Positions 39,635 to 47,063 of a stretch of 64,000 nucleotides of DNA are shown here, in pieces. The notes beneath the pieces were generated by a model. It did no database searches, was not told where the DNA came from, and was given only the letters and a program-made list of their open reading frames with translations. This stretch comes from Streptomyces varsoviensis. Its GTDB lineage: Bacteria; Actinomycetota; Actinomycetes; Streptomycetales; Streptomycetaceae. Every line of letters begins with the position of its first letter. The first letter of the stretch is position 1. The position numbers were made by a program, and so were the translations under genes. Where the stretch lies: the NCBI RefSeq assembly GCF_000718635.1, contig NZ_JOBF01000008.1, positions 62,001 through 126,000 of the forward strand, written 5' to 3'.

Positions 39635-39667
39635 GAAGGGGCCGGCGGCTCGCGCCCCGGCCCCTTC
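39635..39667. terminator. Bidirectional hairpin after the aminopeptidase
   Basis: An 11-bp stem (GAAGGGGCCGG at 39635-39645, complement at 39657-39667) lies between convergent genes. Confidence 0.82.
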
Positions 39668-39721
39668 CCGTGTCCGCTCGCGCCCGCCCCGGCTCCTCTT
39701 CGCCGTCCGTGTCCGCCGGCA

Positions 39722-40648
39722 CTACACCGTGATGTCGCGGGTGGTGAAGCGCGCCCAGGCGGCCGAGCCGAAGACCGCCGCGTACAGGGCCTGGAGGCCC
39801 AGGTTCTTCAGCAGTTCGTCCCAGTAGACGGGGTCCCGCAGGAGGTCGGCGAAGGAGAGCCAGTAGTGCGGGAAGAGATAGGGCTGCACGGCGTGCAACT
39901 GCGGGATCTGGTCGAGGATCTGGATGGTGATCAGCAGCCCCACGGTCGCCGCCATCGCGGCGATGCCGCTGTTGGTGAGCGTGGAGATGAACAGCCCGAC
40001 CGCCGCGACGCCCACCAGTGACGCCGCGACGACGACCGCGATCGCCCCGGCCCGCAGCAGGCCGTCCGCGAAGGAGACCGTCGTGCCGGAGATCAGGGTG
40101 ACATCGCCCAGCGGGAAGAGCAGCGCCCCCACCGCGAGCGCCGAGACGGCCACCACCAGGGTCGCGGCCAGACAGAACGTGATCACGGTCGCGTACTTGG
40201 CGAGCAGCAGGCGCGTACGGCCCGCGGGGGCGACCAGCAGATAGCGGAGCGTGCCGGAGCCGGCCTCGCCCGCGATCGCGTCGCCCGCCACCACGCCGAT
40301 CGCCATCGGCAGGAAGAACGGCAGGGTCGCCGCGAGCGAGGTGAAGACCAGGAAGAGCCCGTTGTTGGTGACCTGCGCGATGAACGCGGGCCCGCCGGCG
40401 CCGCCGCCCGACGAGCCGCCGTCGTCCGTCTGGATCTTCACGGCGATGCCGACCAGGACCGGTACGGCCGCGAGCACGGCCAGCAGCGCCAGCGTCCGCC
40501 AGCGCCGGAAGACCGTACCGATCTCGCTGCGTACGAGCCCGAGCCGCCACAGCGGATTCGGCGCCCGTACGGCTCCGGCCCGGGCTCCGGCCCCGCCCCC
40601 TGCCCAAACTTCAGCCTCAGCGGCCTCATCAGTCTCAGCCCGCGACAT
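39722..40648 (-). CDS. ABC-2 type transporter permease
   Basis: The 308-residue protein has six hydrophobic segments and the ABC-2 layout: an N-terminal cytoplasmic region, helix 1 (TLALLAVLAAVPVLVGIAV), then DAIAGEAGSGTLRYLLVAPAGRTRLLLAKY, the conserved coupling segment. The ATG at 40648 overlaps the end of the ATPase gene by 14 bases, so the two form one exporter. The substrate is unknown. Confidence 0.9.
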   Translation of the reverse strand: MSRAETDEAAEAEVWAGGGAGARAGAVRAPNPLWRLGLVRSEIGTVFRRWRTLALLAVLAAVPVLVGIAVKIQTDDGGSSGGGAGGPAFIAQVTNNGLFLVFTSLAATLPFFLPMAIGVVAGDAIAGEAGSGTLRYLLVAPAGRTRLLLAKYATVITFCLAATLVVAVSALAVGALLFPLGDVTLISGTTVSFADGLLRAGAIAVVVAASLVGVAAVGLFISTLTNSGIAAMAATVGLLITIQILDQIPQLHAVQPYLFPHYWLSFADLLRDPVYWDELLKNLGLQALYAAVFGSAAWARFTTRDITV

Positions 40649-41630
40649 CGAAGCCCTCCCCCGTGAGCGCGACGAACGCGTCCTCCAGCGAGGCCCGCTC
40701 CGTGCCGAAGCCGCGCACCCGCACGTCGGCCCGTACGAGAGCGGCGTTGAGGTCGGCGAGATCGAGCGGGCCGCCGGGGCCCGCCACGTGCAGTTCGCCG
40801 GTGATCCGGTCGTCGGTGACGACGAGGTCGCTCACGCCGTGCTCCTTGAGGACGCGCATCGCGTCCGCCGTGTCGGGGGTGGTCACGACCAGCCTGCCGC
40901 GGGCCGCCCCGGCCAGCTCGGCGACCGTGCCCTGGGTGAGCAGCCGGCCCCGCGCCATGACCGCGGTGTGCGTACAGACCTGCTCGATCTCGTCGAGGAG
41001 GTGGGAGGAGAGGAAGACGGTGGTGCCCTCGGCGGCCAGCTCGCGCACCAGGGTGCGGATCTCGCGCATGCCCTGCGGGTCGAGGCCGTTGGTCGGCTCG
41101 TCCAGGACGAGCAGTTCGCGCGGCTGGAGCAGGGCCGCGGCCAGCCCGAGCCGCTGCTTCATGCCGAGCGAGTACGCGCGCGCCTTCTTTCCCGCGGCGG
41201 CGGCGAGCCCCACGCGGTCCAGGGCGGCGGAGACCCGGGCAGAACGGGTGCGGGGATCGGCGGTGGGGTCGGCGGCGTCGTACCGGGCGAGGTTGTCGCG
41301 GCCGCTGAGGAACGCGTAGAGGGCGGGGCCCTCGATGAGCGCGCCCACCCTCGGCAGCACCCGCCGCCCCGCGCGCGGCATCTGCTCGCCCAGCACGCGC
41401 GCCACGCCGAAGGTCGGCTCGATCAGCCCGACGAGCATCCGGATGGTGGTCGTCTTCCCGGAGCCGTTGGGCCCGAGGAACCCGAAGACGCTGCCGCGCG
41501 GCACGGTGAGGTCCAGCCCGTCGACGGCGAGCTGCCCGCCGCGGTACCGCTTGCTGAGCCCGCGCGTGGCGATGACGGCGTCGCCGCCGGGGGCGGGAAC
41601 GGCCGGGGGCGCGTCGTTCACGGGCTCCAC
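40635..41630 (-). CDS. ABC transporter ATP-binding protein
   Basis: The 331-residue ATPase has Walker A GPNGSGKTT, the signature YSLGMKQRLGLAAALL, Walker B LLVLDEPTNGLDP and the H-loop SSHLLDEIE, typical of DrrA/BcrA-type exporters. The start is uncertain: GTG at 41630 is taken, GTG at 41621 is close to a GGAG, and an in-frame GTG at 41729 would put the 23-bp palindrome inside the coding region. It is downstream of the LolA-like gene on the same strand. Confidence 0.9.
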   Translation of the reverse strand: MEPVNDAPPAVPAPGGDAVIATRGLSKRYRGGQLAVDGLDLTVPRGSVFGFLGPNGSGKTTTIRMLVGLIEPTFGVARVLGEQMPRAGRRVLPRVGALIEGPALYAFLSGRDNLARYDAADPTADPRTRSARVSAALDRVGLAAAAGKKARAYSLGMKQRLGLAAALLQPRELLVLDEPTNGLDPQGMREIRTLVRELAAEGTTVFLSSHLLDEIEQVCTHTAVMARGRLLTQGTVAELAGAARGRLVVTTPDTADAMRVLKEHGVSDLVVTDDRITGELHVAGPGGPLDLADLNAALVRADVRVRGFGTERASLEDAFVALTGEGFDVAG

Positions 41631-41703
41631 CTTCGTCTGCGGCTTTCGTTCCGTTACGGGCCTGCCCCGGCCGACGGGCGGCCGGGGCAGGGTTGACGCG
41701 GGC

Positions 41704-41726
41704 GGCGAGTACTCGGAGTACTCGCC
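41704..41726. promoter_or_regulatory. Double palindrome between the LolA-like and ABC genes
   Basis: The 23-bp site has two 11-bp arms (GGCGAGTACTC and its complement) around one base. Each arm contains the 8-bp palindrome GAGTACTC (41707-41714 and 41716-41723). It lies 8 bp beyond the stop of the LolA-like gene and looks like an operator. Confidence 0.7.
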
Positions 41727-41734
41727 CACTCGGC

Positions 41735-43069
41735 CTATTTGGCGTTGTTCGCCGCGTTGACCAGCGCGTCCTTGTCGACGGCACCGACGTAGAGCTTGCC
41801 GTCGTCGGTCAGCAGGGCGTTGACCAGCCGGGTGCTGAAGACATGGCCGGAGCCGAACTTCCCGGACACCTTCGTGCCGAAGGAGTCCATCAGGCCGGAC
41901 GCGTCGTCGCCGCTGCCCTTACCGGTCTTGCCGGTCTCGCCGCTCTTGCCGGGGGTGCTGCCCTTGGGCATCGAGATCTCGGCGATCGAGGCCCAGCCCT
42001 GGCCGGTGACGTTGACTTCGGAGTCGCCCTTGGCGCCGCCGCCGAAGCTCTTCGCCCAGTCCTCGGCCTGACCGGCGCCAATGCCGTTGCCGTCGCCCTT
42101 GCCCTTGCCGGTGAAGAGGTCCGAGCCGCCCTTGCGCTCGGCGTCGGCCTTGGCGTCCTTCGCCTCCGTGACCTTCGCGCCCTTCGGCGGCGAGAAGTCG
42201 AAGGTACTGGCGGCCGGCTTGCCGAAGTCCACCTTCGTGAAGCCCGCGTCGACGACCGGCTTGCCGCCGCTCTTCGCGTTGACCGTGACCTTCAGCGGCA
42301 CGCCGTTCTTCGCGTCGACCGCGATCCGGACCGACTCGATCGTCGAACCGCTCTGCTTGGGCTTGACCGAGAGCTGGTACGCGTCCCGGCCGGCGACCTT
42401 GGCCGTGCCGTCCACGGAGACGGAGGTCGAACCGTCGACGGCGGCGAGCGCCTGCTTGGCCAGCTCCTGAGGGGAGGCGTTCTGAAGCCCCTTCGCGGCG
42501 TCGGAGCCCTTGCCGTGACCGCCATTGCCGACGTCCTTGGGAACGGTCGCGTGATAGGCGGAGTTGCTGGCGCTGTCGTAGCCCCAGAGCTGGTCGCCGT
42601 TGTGGATCAGGCTGTACTCGGCGGCCTTCTCCTCGATGGACAGGCGCTGCTTGTCGGGCCCGTCGGCGGCCACCCGCAGGGTGTGCGTACCGGCGGCGAG
42701 CTCGGTGAGCTTGGACTGCGGGGAGGCGTCGGAGCCGCCGCCGCCCTTGCCGCCGTTGCCGCTGCCGCTGCCGCCGAAGGACATGCCGGACGGCAGCGAG
42801 GGCAGGCCCAGGTCGGTCGAGACCTTCACCGAACCGGAGAGCTGCTGGGTGTCGGAGGCCGCGACCTTGGCTATCAGGTCCTGTGCGGTGATCTGCGGGA
42901 GGTCGGGGTCCCCGCTGCTGGCGAGCGCCGGGACCAGCCCGATCGTCGCCGCCGCCACCCCCGCCACCGCGACCGGTACCCCGTACCGGACGGCCTTGCG
43001 ACGGCCCGTACGCGGCCCCTCGGCCCCGTCCGCGCCATCGGCCTCGTGTGTCGGTCGGATTCGTGGCAT
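41735..43069 (-). CDS. LolA/RseB-like exported lipid-binding protein
   Basis: The 444-residue protein has a single N-terminal membrane anchor or signal (VAVAGVAAATIGLVPALA) followed by an extracytoplasmic domain of the LolA/DUF2092 type, with LIAKVAASDTQQLSGSVKVS and YQLSVKPKQSGSTIESVRIAVD. Gly/Lys/Ser-rich linkers are inserted twice. The ATG at 43069 has GGAGG upstream; an upstream start is rejected. It lies directly before an ABC exporter, so it may act as a periplasm-side partner in lipid or lipoprotein handling (inference). Confidence 0.82.
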   Translation of the reverse strand: MPRIRPTHEADGADGAEGPRTGRRKAVRYGVPVAVAGVAAATIGLVPALASSGDPDLPQITAQDLIAKVAASDTQQLSGSVKVSTDLGLPSLPSGMSFGGSGSGNGGKGGGGSDASPQSKLTELAAGTHTLRVAADGPDKQRLSIEEKAAEYSLIHNGDQLWGYDSASNSAYHATVPKDVGNGGHGKGSDAAKGLQNASPQELAKQALAAVDGSTSVSVDGTAKVAGRDAYQLSVKPKQSGSTIESVRIAVDAKNGVPLKVTVNAKSGGKPVVDAGFTKVDFGKPAASTFDFSPPKGAKVTEAKDAKADAERKGGSDLFTGKGKGDGNGIGAGQAEDWAKSFGGGAKGDSEVNVTGQGWASIAEISMPKGSTPGKSGETGKTGKGSGDDASGLMDSFGTKVSGKFGSGHVFSTRLVNALLTDDGKLYVGAVDKDALVNAANNAK

Positions 43070-43400
43070 CTGCTCTACCTCCGTCGTCGGCGGCGGTCTG
43101 TCGCGTCCTGCACTCGTCCACCCTCGGGCCATTGTCGCCCGACCGCCCTGTGGTGGCGCTAGCAATCCCACCAAAACGGCCGGTAAGAAACGTCAGCCCC
43201 GGGGATCAACTCCATGTCACCCTCCGGTATGACGGTGGCTCGCCGCCGGGCCGCTCCGCGTGCGCCTACGGGCGCACCCCCCGCTCCCGCCCCCTTAGGG
43301 GACGCCCCGCCTCCACCACATTTCCTACGGGCCCACCTACGCCACCCCGCCACGGCCGGTACCCCAATGGGCGGGGCCCATTCCCCCCACGCGGACGAGC

Positions 43401-43690
43401 GAGCCCGGCTCGTACGACCGGCGGCGAAGACCGCCGCGCGGAGCAACGGGCGGGGCCCGGCCGTACAGCGGGCAGCGCGGCCCGACGCCTACGGTCGCGG
43501 GCAAGGCCCGGCCCGACGCCCCGGGCGAGCCGAGCCCGTATGCCGACGAGAGCCCGGCTCGTACGGCCACCGACGAATGCCGCCGCGCGGAGCAACAGAC
43601 GAGACCCAACCGTACGTCGGACGGCACCGCCCGACGCCTACAACCGCGGGCAAGCCCGCCCCAACGACCCCGGCGAGGCGAATCCGTATG
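43401..43690. repeat. Diverged ~142-bp tandem duplication
   Basis: Copy A (43401-43542) and copy B (43550-43690) both begin GAGCCCGGCTCGTACG, share GCCGCGCGGAGCAAC and end CCGTATG. They differ at many positions, so the duplication is old. Confidence 0.8.
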
Positions 43691-43909
43691 ACCGGCGGCG
43701 AGGTCAGGTACCCCTGTATCCCCGCGGGCGCGTGAGGCCCGTGCGGCCACTGACGAAGTTCACGGGCACCCCCCGCCGGGCGCGGCCGGCCGTGCTCCCG
43801 TCGGCGGGCCCCCGACCGTAGGCCGTCGGCGAGGCAGGCCCAGAGCGGGCCGTGCAACCGCGGAGGTTGGAGGGGCCCGGGGTGGCGGCCCCGGGCCGGA
43901 GGTGGTGGC

Positions 43910-43955
43910 AGGGGCGGACCCGATGCGGGCGCCCGCCCGCATCGGGTCCGCCCCT
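43910..43955 (-). terminator. 20-bp hairpin terminator after the polyprenyl synthase gene
   Basis: A perfect 20-bp stem (43910-43929 with 43936-43955) with a 6-nt loop lies 32 bp beyond the stop codon. Confidence 0.9.
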
Positions 43956-43987
43956 ATGGACGGACGACGCGGGCTTCGCCCGCATCG

Positions 43988-44998
43988 TCAGCCGGCGCGG
44001 TGGACCACCGCGTCGCACAGCTCCTCAAGGGCCGACTTGGCGAAGCAGTCGGGGAGGGGGGCCAGGCAGGTTCGGGCGTCCTGGGCGTAGCGGACGGTGT
44101 CGCGGCGGGCCTGTTCGAGGGCGGGGTGGACGCGGAGGCGGCCGAGCACGTGCGCGAGCCTGGCGTCGTCGGTGAGGTCGCCGCCGAGCAGTTCGACGAG
44201 TTCGCGGTCGTCGGCGGAGCCGCTGGCCGCGGCCTGTTCGCGCAGCCGCAGCACCGGCAGGGTGGGGATGCCCTCGCGCAGGTCCGTGCCCGGCGTCTTG
44301 CCGGACTCGTGGCCCTCGCTCGCGATGTCGAGGACGTCGTCGGCGAGCTGGAAGGCGATGCCGAGCCGTTCGCAGTACTGGGTGAGGATGTCGACCGTGC
44401 CCTCGTCGGCCCCGGCCATCATCGCGCCGAACCGCCCGGCGACGGCGATCAGCGAGCCGGTCTTGCCGGCCAGGACGTCGAGGTAGTGCTCGACCTCGTC
44501 GCGGCCGTCGCTGGGGCCCGCCGTCTCCAGGATCTGCCCGGTGACCAGCCGTTCGAACGCCTCGGCCTGGATGCGGACCGCCTCCGGGCCCAGGTCGGCC
44601 AGTATGTGCGAGGCGCGCGCGAAGAGGAAGTCGCCGGTCAGGACGGCGACGGAGTTGCCCCAGCGGGCGTTGGCGCTGTCCACGCCGCGCCGTACCTCGG
44701 CCTCGTCCATCACGTCGTCGTGGTAGAGCGTCGCCAGGTGGGTGAGTTCCACGACGACCGCCGAGGGCACGATCCCCGGCGCGTACGGGTCGCCGAACTG
44801 GGCGGCGAGCATCACCAGCAGCGGCCGGAACCGTTTGCCGCCGGCCCGCACCAGATGCTGCGCGGCCTCGGTGATGAATGGCACCTCACTTTTGGTGGCC
44901 TCCAGGAGGCCCTCCTCGACGGCGGCCAGCCCGGCCTGGACATCGGCTTCAAGAGCCTGGTCCCGCACGCTCAGCCCGAAGGGCCCTACGACGGTCAC
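43988..44998 (-). CDS. Polyprenyl (probably hepta/octaprenyl) diphosphate synthase
   Basis: This trans-isoprenyl chain elongation enzyme likely supplies the menaquinone side chain. The 336-residue protein has GKRFRPLLVML, the first Asp-rich motif LYHDDVMDEAEVRRG and the second, FQLADDVLDIASEG, followed by GKTPGTDLREGIPTLPVL. The GTG at 44998 has AGGAG nine bases upstream. Chain length cannot be fixed from the sequence, but residues before the first Asp motif (THLATLYHDDVMD) are those of long-chain synthases. Menaquinone would serve both complex I forms in the window. Confidence 0.93.
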   Translation of the reverse strand: MTVVGPFGLSVRDQALEADVQAGLAAVEEGLLEATKSEVPFITEAAQHLVRAGGKRFRPLLVMLAAQFGDPYAPGIVPSAVVVELTHLATLYHDDVMDEAEVRRGVDSANARWGNSVAVLTGDFLFARASHILADLGPEAVRIQAEAFERLVTGQILETAGPSDGRDEVEHYLDVLAGKTGSLIAVAGRFGAMMAGADEGTVDILTQYCERLGIAFQLADDVLDIASEGHESGKTPGTDLREGIPTLPVLRLREQAAASGSADDRELVELLGGDLTDDARLAHVLGRLRVHPALEQARRDTVRYAQDARTCLAPLPDCFAKSALEELCDAVVHRAG

Positions 44999-45554
44999 GA
45001 GGGTTACTCCTGTCTGCCTGCGATCACGAGGTTTGTCGATGTATCGCTGTCTCCACCGAAAGTCAGCGTATCCGGTCCCGTATGGATCACCGTGGCCGCC
45101 CGCCCGGCGAAGTGGCCGGGCCGTGGCGCCGAGGACCGCTCCGTGACCGCTCCGTGTCCCTTCCGCTTGCCGCCGGATCGGCGCGCGGTCGGCCTCCGCC
45201 GGGAAGGGACCCTTCCCCCGGTCGACATCCGGTCGGCGTCCAGGTCCGCATCCGGTCGGCCCCGGCCGGCGTCCGGGCGGCGCCCAGGTCGGCGCCCGGG
45301 CGGCGTCCAGGTCGGCGCCCGGTCGGCGTCCAGGTCGGCGTCCGGTCCGTATCCGGCCGGTCTCCGTACGGCCCGCACCCCCTCTCCGTACGGCCCGCAC
45401 CCCCTCTCCCGTCGGCCCCCTCCGCCGTCCGCCGCCGCCGCGCACCCCGCCGTTCGACCCGGTATGTTCTTGATCACCCGGAGCAATGGGTTTTGCCCGG
45501 AAAGGAAGGGGCAGCAGCGGCAGTCGGACCACTGATGACCTTGGAGCCAGCACC
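44999..45554. other. 556-bp gene-free region with tandem repeats
   Basis: No supported gene is seen. From about 45220 to 45360 variants of GGCGTCCAGGTCGGCGCCC recur many times. A 22-bp unit (TCCGTACGGCCCGCACCCC and three more bases) is repeated exactly at 45363-45384 and 45385-45406. The palindrome GGGAAGGG-A-CCCTTCCC is at 45201-45217. The promoters of the flanking divergent genes must also lie here. Confidence 0.8.
45220..45406. repeat. Degenerate tandem repeats
   Basis: Interspersed GGCGTCCAGGTC, GGCGCCCGGTC and GGCGCCCAGGTC units run over about 140 bp and are followed by two exact 22-bp units. This is typical of replication slippage in non-coding DNA. Confidence 0.85.
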
Positions 45555-47045
45555 TTGACCGAGACCGCGCCGGTCGACGAGAGACCCCCGACCAAAGCCG
45601 ACCACTCCTTCTTCGGGCACCCCCGCGGCCTGCTCACGCTCTTCGGCCTGGAGATGTGGGAGCGGTTCTCGTTCCTCGGCATGCAGGCGATCCTGGTCCT
45701 GTACTTCGCGGACACCCTGGCCCACGGCGGCCTCGGCATGGCCTCGAACACCGCCGCCTCCGTCACCGCCGCCTACGGCACCCTGGTCTATCTCGTCTCG
45801 GTCGCGGGCGGCTGGCTCGCCGACCGCGTCCTCGGCACCTACCGCGCCGTCCTGTGGGGCGGCGTCCTCATCGCCTGCGGGCACTACGCGATGGCCGTGC
45901 CCGCGGGCGCCATGACCTGGGTCGGCCTAGGGCTGATCATCGCCGGTACGGGGCTGCTCAAACCCAATGTCTCCACCATGGTCGGAAAGCTGTACGCGAC
46001 CGACGACGAGCGGCGCGACGCCGGGTTCGCGCTGTACTACATGGGCATCAACATCGGCGCGTTCCTCGGCCCGCTGATCACCGGCTGGCTCGGCCAGAAG
46101 ATCGGCTGGCACTGGGGGTTCTCCGCCGCCGCCATCGGCATGACCTTCGGCATCGCCCAGTACGTGCTCGGCCGCCGCGGCCTGGTGGGCCGCAAGCACA
46201 GCGCCGAGTTCGCGCTGCCGCCGACCGCCATGCGCCGCGCGGGGCTGCTGACCGCCGGCGGCGTGGTCGCGCTGGCCGTCATCGGCCTCGCGCTGCACGC
46301 CGCGGGCTGGCTGACGATGGACCGTACGGTCGACGCGGTCACCGTCGTCTCCGTGCTCGCGCCGGTCGTCTACTTCACCGTCATGTTCCGCAGCCCGCGG
46401 GTGACCGCGCCGGAACGCGGCCGGCTGCGCCCGTACGTGGTGCTGTTCGCGGCGTCCGTGGTCTTCAACTTCATCCTCTTCCAGTCGTACTCGACGATGA
46501 CGCTGCTGGCCGCGGACCACGCGCGGACCTCCGTCCTCGGCTTCGACTTCCCCTCCACCTGGTACAACTCCGTGCTCGGCGTGGTGGAGGTGGTGCTCGC
46601 GCCGTTCGTCGCCGCGCTCTGGGTCAGGATGGGCCGCCGCCAGCCGCACGCCTCCCACAAGATCGCCTACGGCGTGATCCTCGGCGGCCTGTCCTTCCTG
46701 GTGATGGTGCCCGCCACCACCGGCCGCGCCGGGGACTGGAAGATGGCCGCCTGGTGGCTGGTCGTCTCGTACGTGCTCCTCGGCCTCGGCGACATCCTGC
46801 TGGAGACCACCGGCATGTCCGCGACCACCAAGCTCGCGCCGGCCGCCTTCGCCAGTCAGACGATGGCGCTGTGGTTCCTCTCGCTGGCCCTCGCCAACGG
46901 CATCCAGGCGCAGACCGTGAAGCTCTTCGGCGAGATCTCCAACGCGCTGTACTTCGGCGCCAACGGGGCCGTCGCCGTCCTCGCGGGCATCGCCGTCATC
47001 GCCCTCGGCCCCTGGCTGCGCCGCACCATGCACCCCGTCCACTGA
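45555..47045 (+). CDS. POT/PTR-family proton-coupled peptide transporter
   Basis: The 496-residue protein imports di- and tripeptides with protons. It has about 14 membrane segments and the family motifs TEMWERFSFLG-type (GLEMWERFSFLGMQAILVLY) and FALYYMGINIGAFLGPLI, plus the conserved GGWLADRVLGTYRAV. The start TTG at 45555 has GGAG at suitable distance and matches homologues starting MTETAPV; an ATG at 45486 would add 23 poorly conserved residues. It is 18 bp upstream of the CocE hydrolase gene, suggesting peptide uptake and processing in one operon. Confidence 0.93.
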   Translation: MTETAPVDERPPTKADHSFFGHPRGLLTLFGLEMWERFSFLGMQAILVLYFADTLAHGGLGMASNTAASVTAAYGTLVYLVSVAGGWLADRVLGTYRAVLWGGVLIACGHYAMAVPAGAMTWVGLGLIIAGTGLLKPNVSTMVGKLYATDDERRDAGFALYYMGINIGAFLGPLITGWLGQKIGWHWGFSAAAIGMTFGIAQYVLGRRGLVGRKHSAEFALPPTAMRRAGLLTAGGVVALAVIGLALHAAGWLTMDRTVDAVTVVSVLAPVVYFTVMFRSPRVTAPERGRLRPYVVLFAASVVFNFILFQSYSTMTLLAADHARTSVLGFDFPSTWYNSVLGVVEVVLAPFVAALWVRMGRRQPHASHKIAYGVILGGLSFLVMVPATTGRAGDWKMAAWWLVVSYVLLGLGDILLETTGMSATTKLAPAAFASQTMALWFLSLALANGIQAQTVKLFGEISNALYFGANGAVAVLAGIAVIALGPWLRRTMHPVH

Positions 47046-47063
47046 GGCTGTTGGGACCCCGCC

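Larger units (their letters stand above)
43070..43987. other. 918-bp gene-free region
   Basis: No convincing gene is seen; all long frames here are GC-driven and rich in Arg/Pro/Gly. It holds a diverged direct repeat with a 149-bp period (43401-43542 and 43550-43690), GC-rich short hairpins, and the terminator of the polyprenyl synthase gene at 43910-43955. Confidence 0.75.

Noticed and set aside
43214..43735. A 173-codon open frame in the gene-free region
   Set aside because: It is Arg/Pro/Ala-rich, overlaps a non-coding duplication and has no ribosome site or homology I can recognise.
45004..45486. A 160-codon open frame over the tandem repeats
   Set aside because: It is a translated repeat with Asp/Arg/Gly runs; it runs antisense to the transporter promoter and has no fold or ribosome site.
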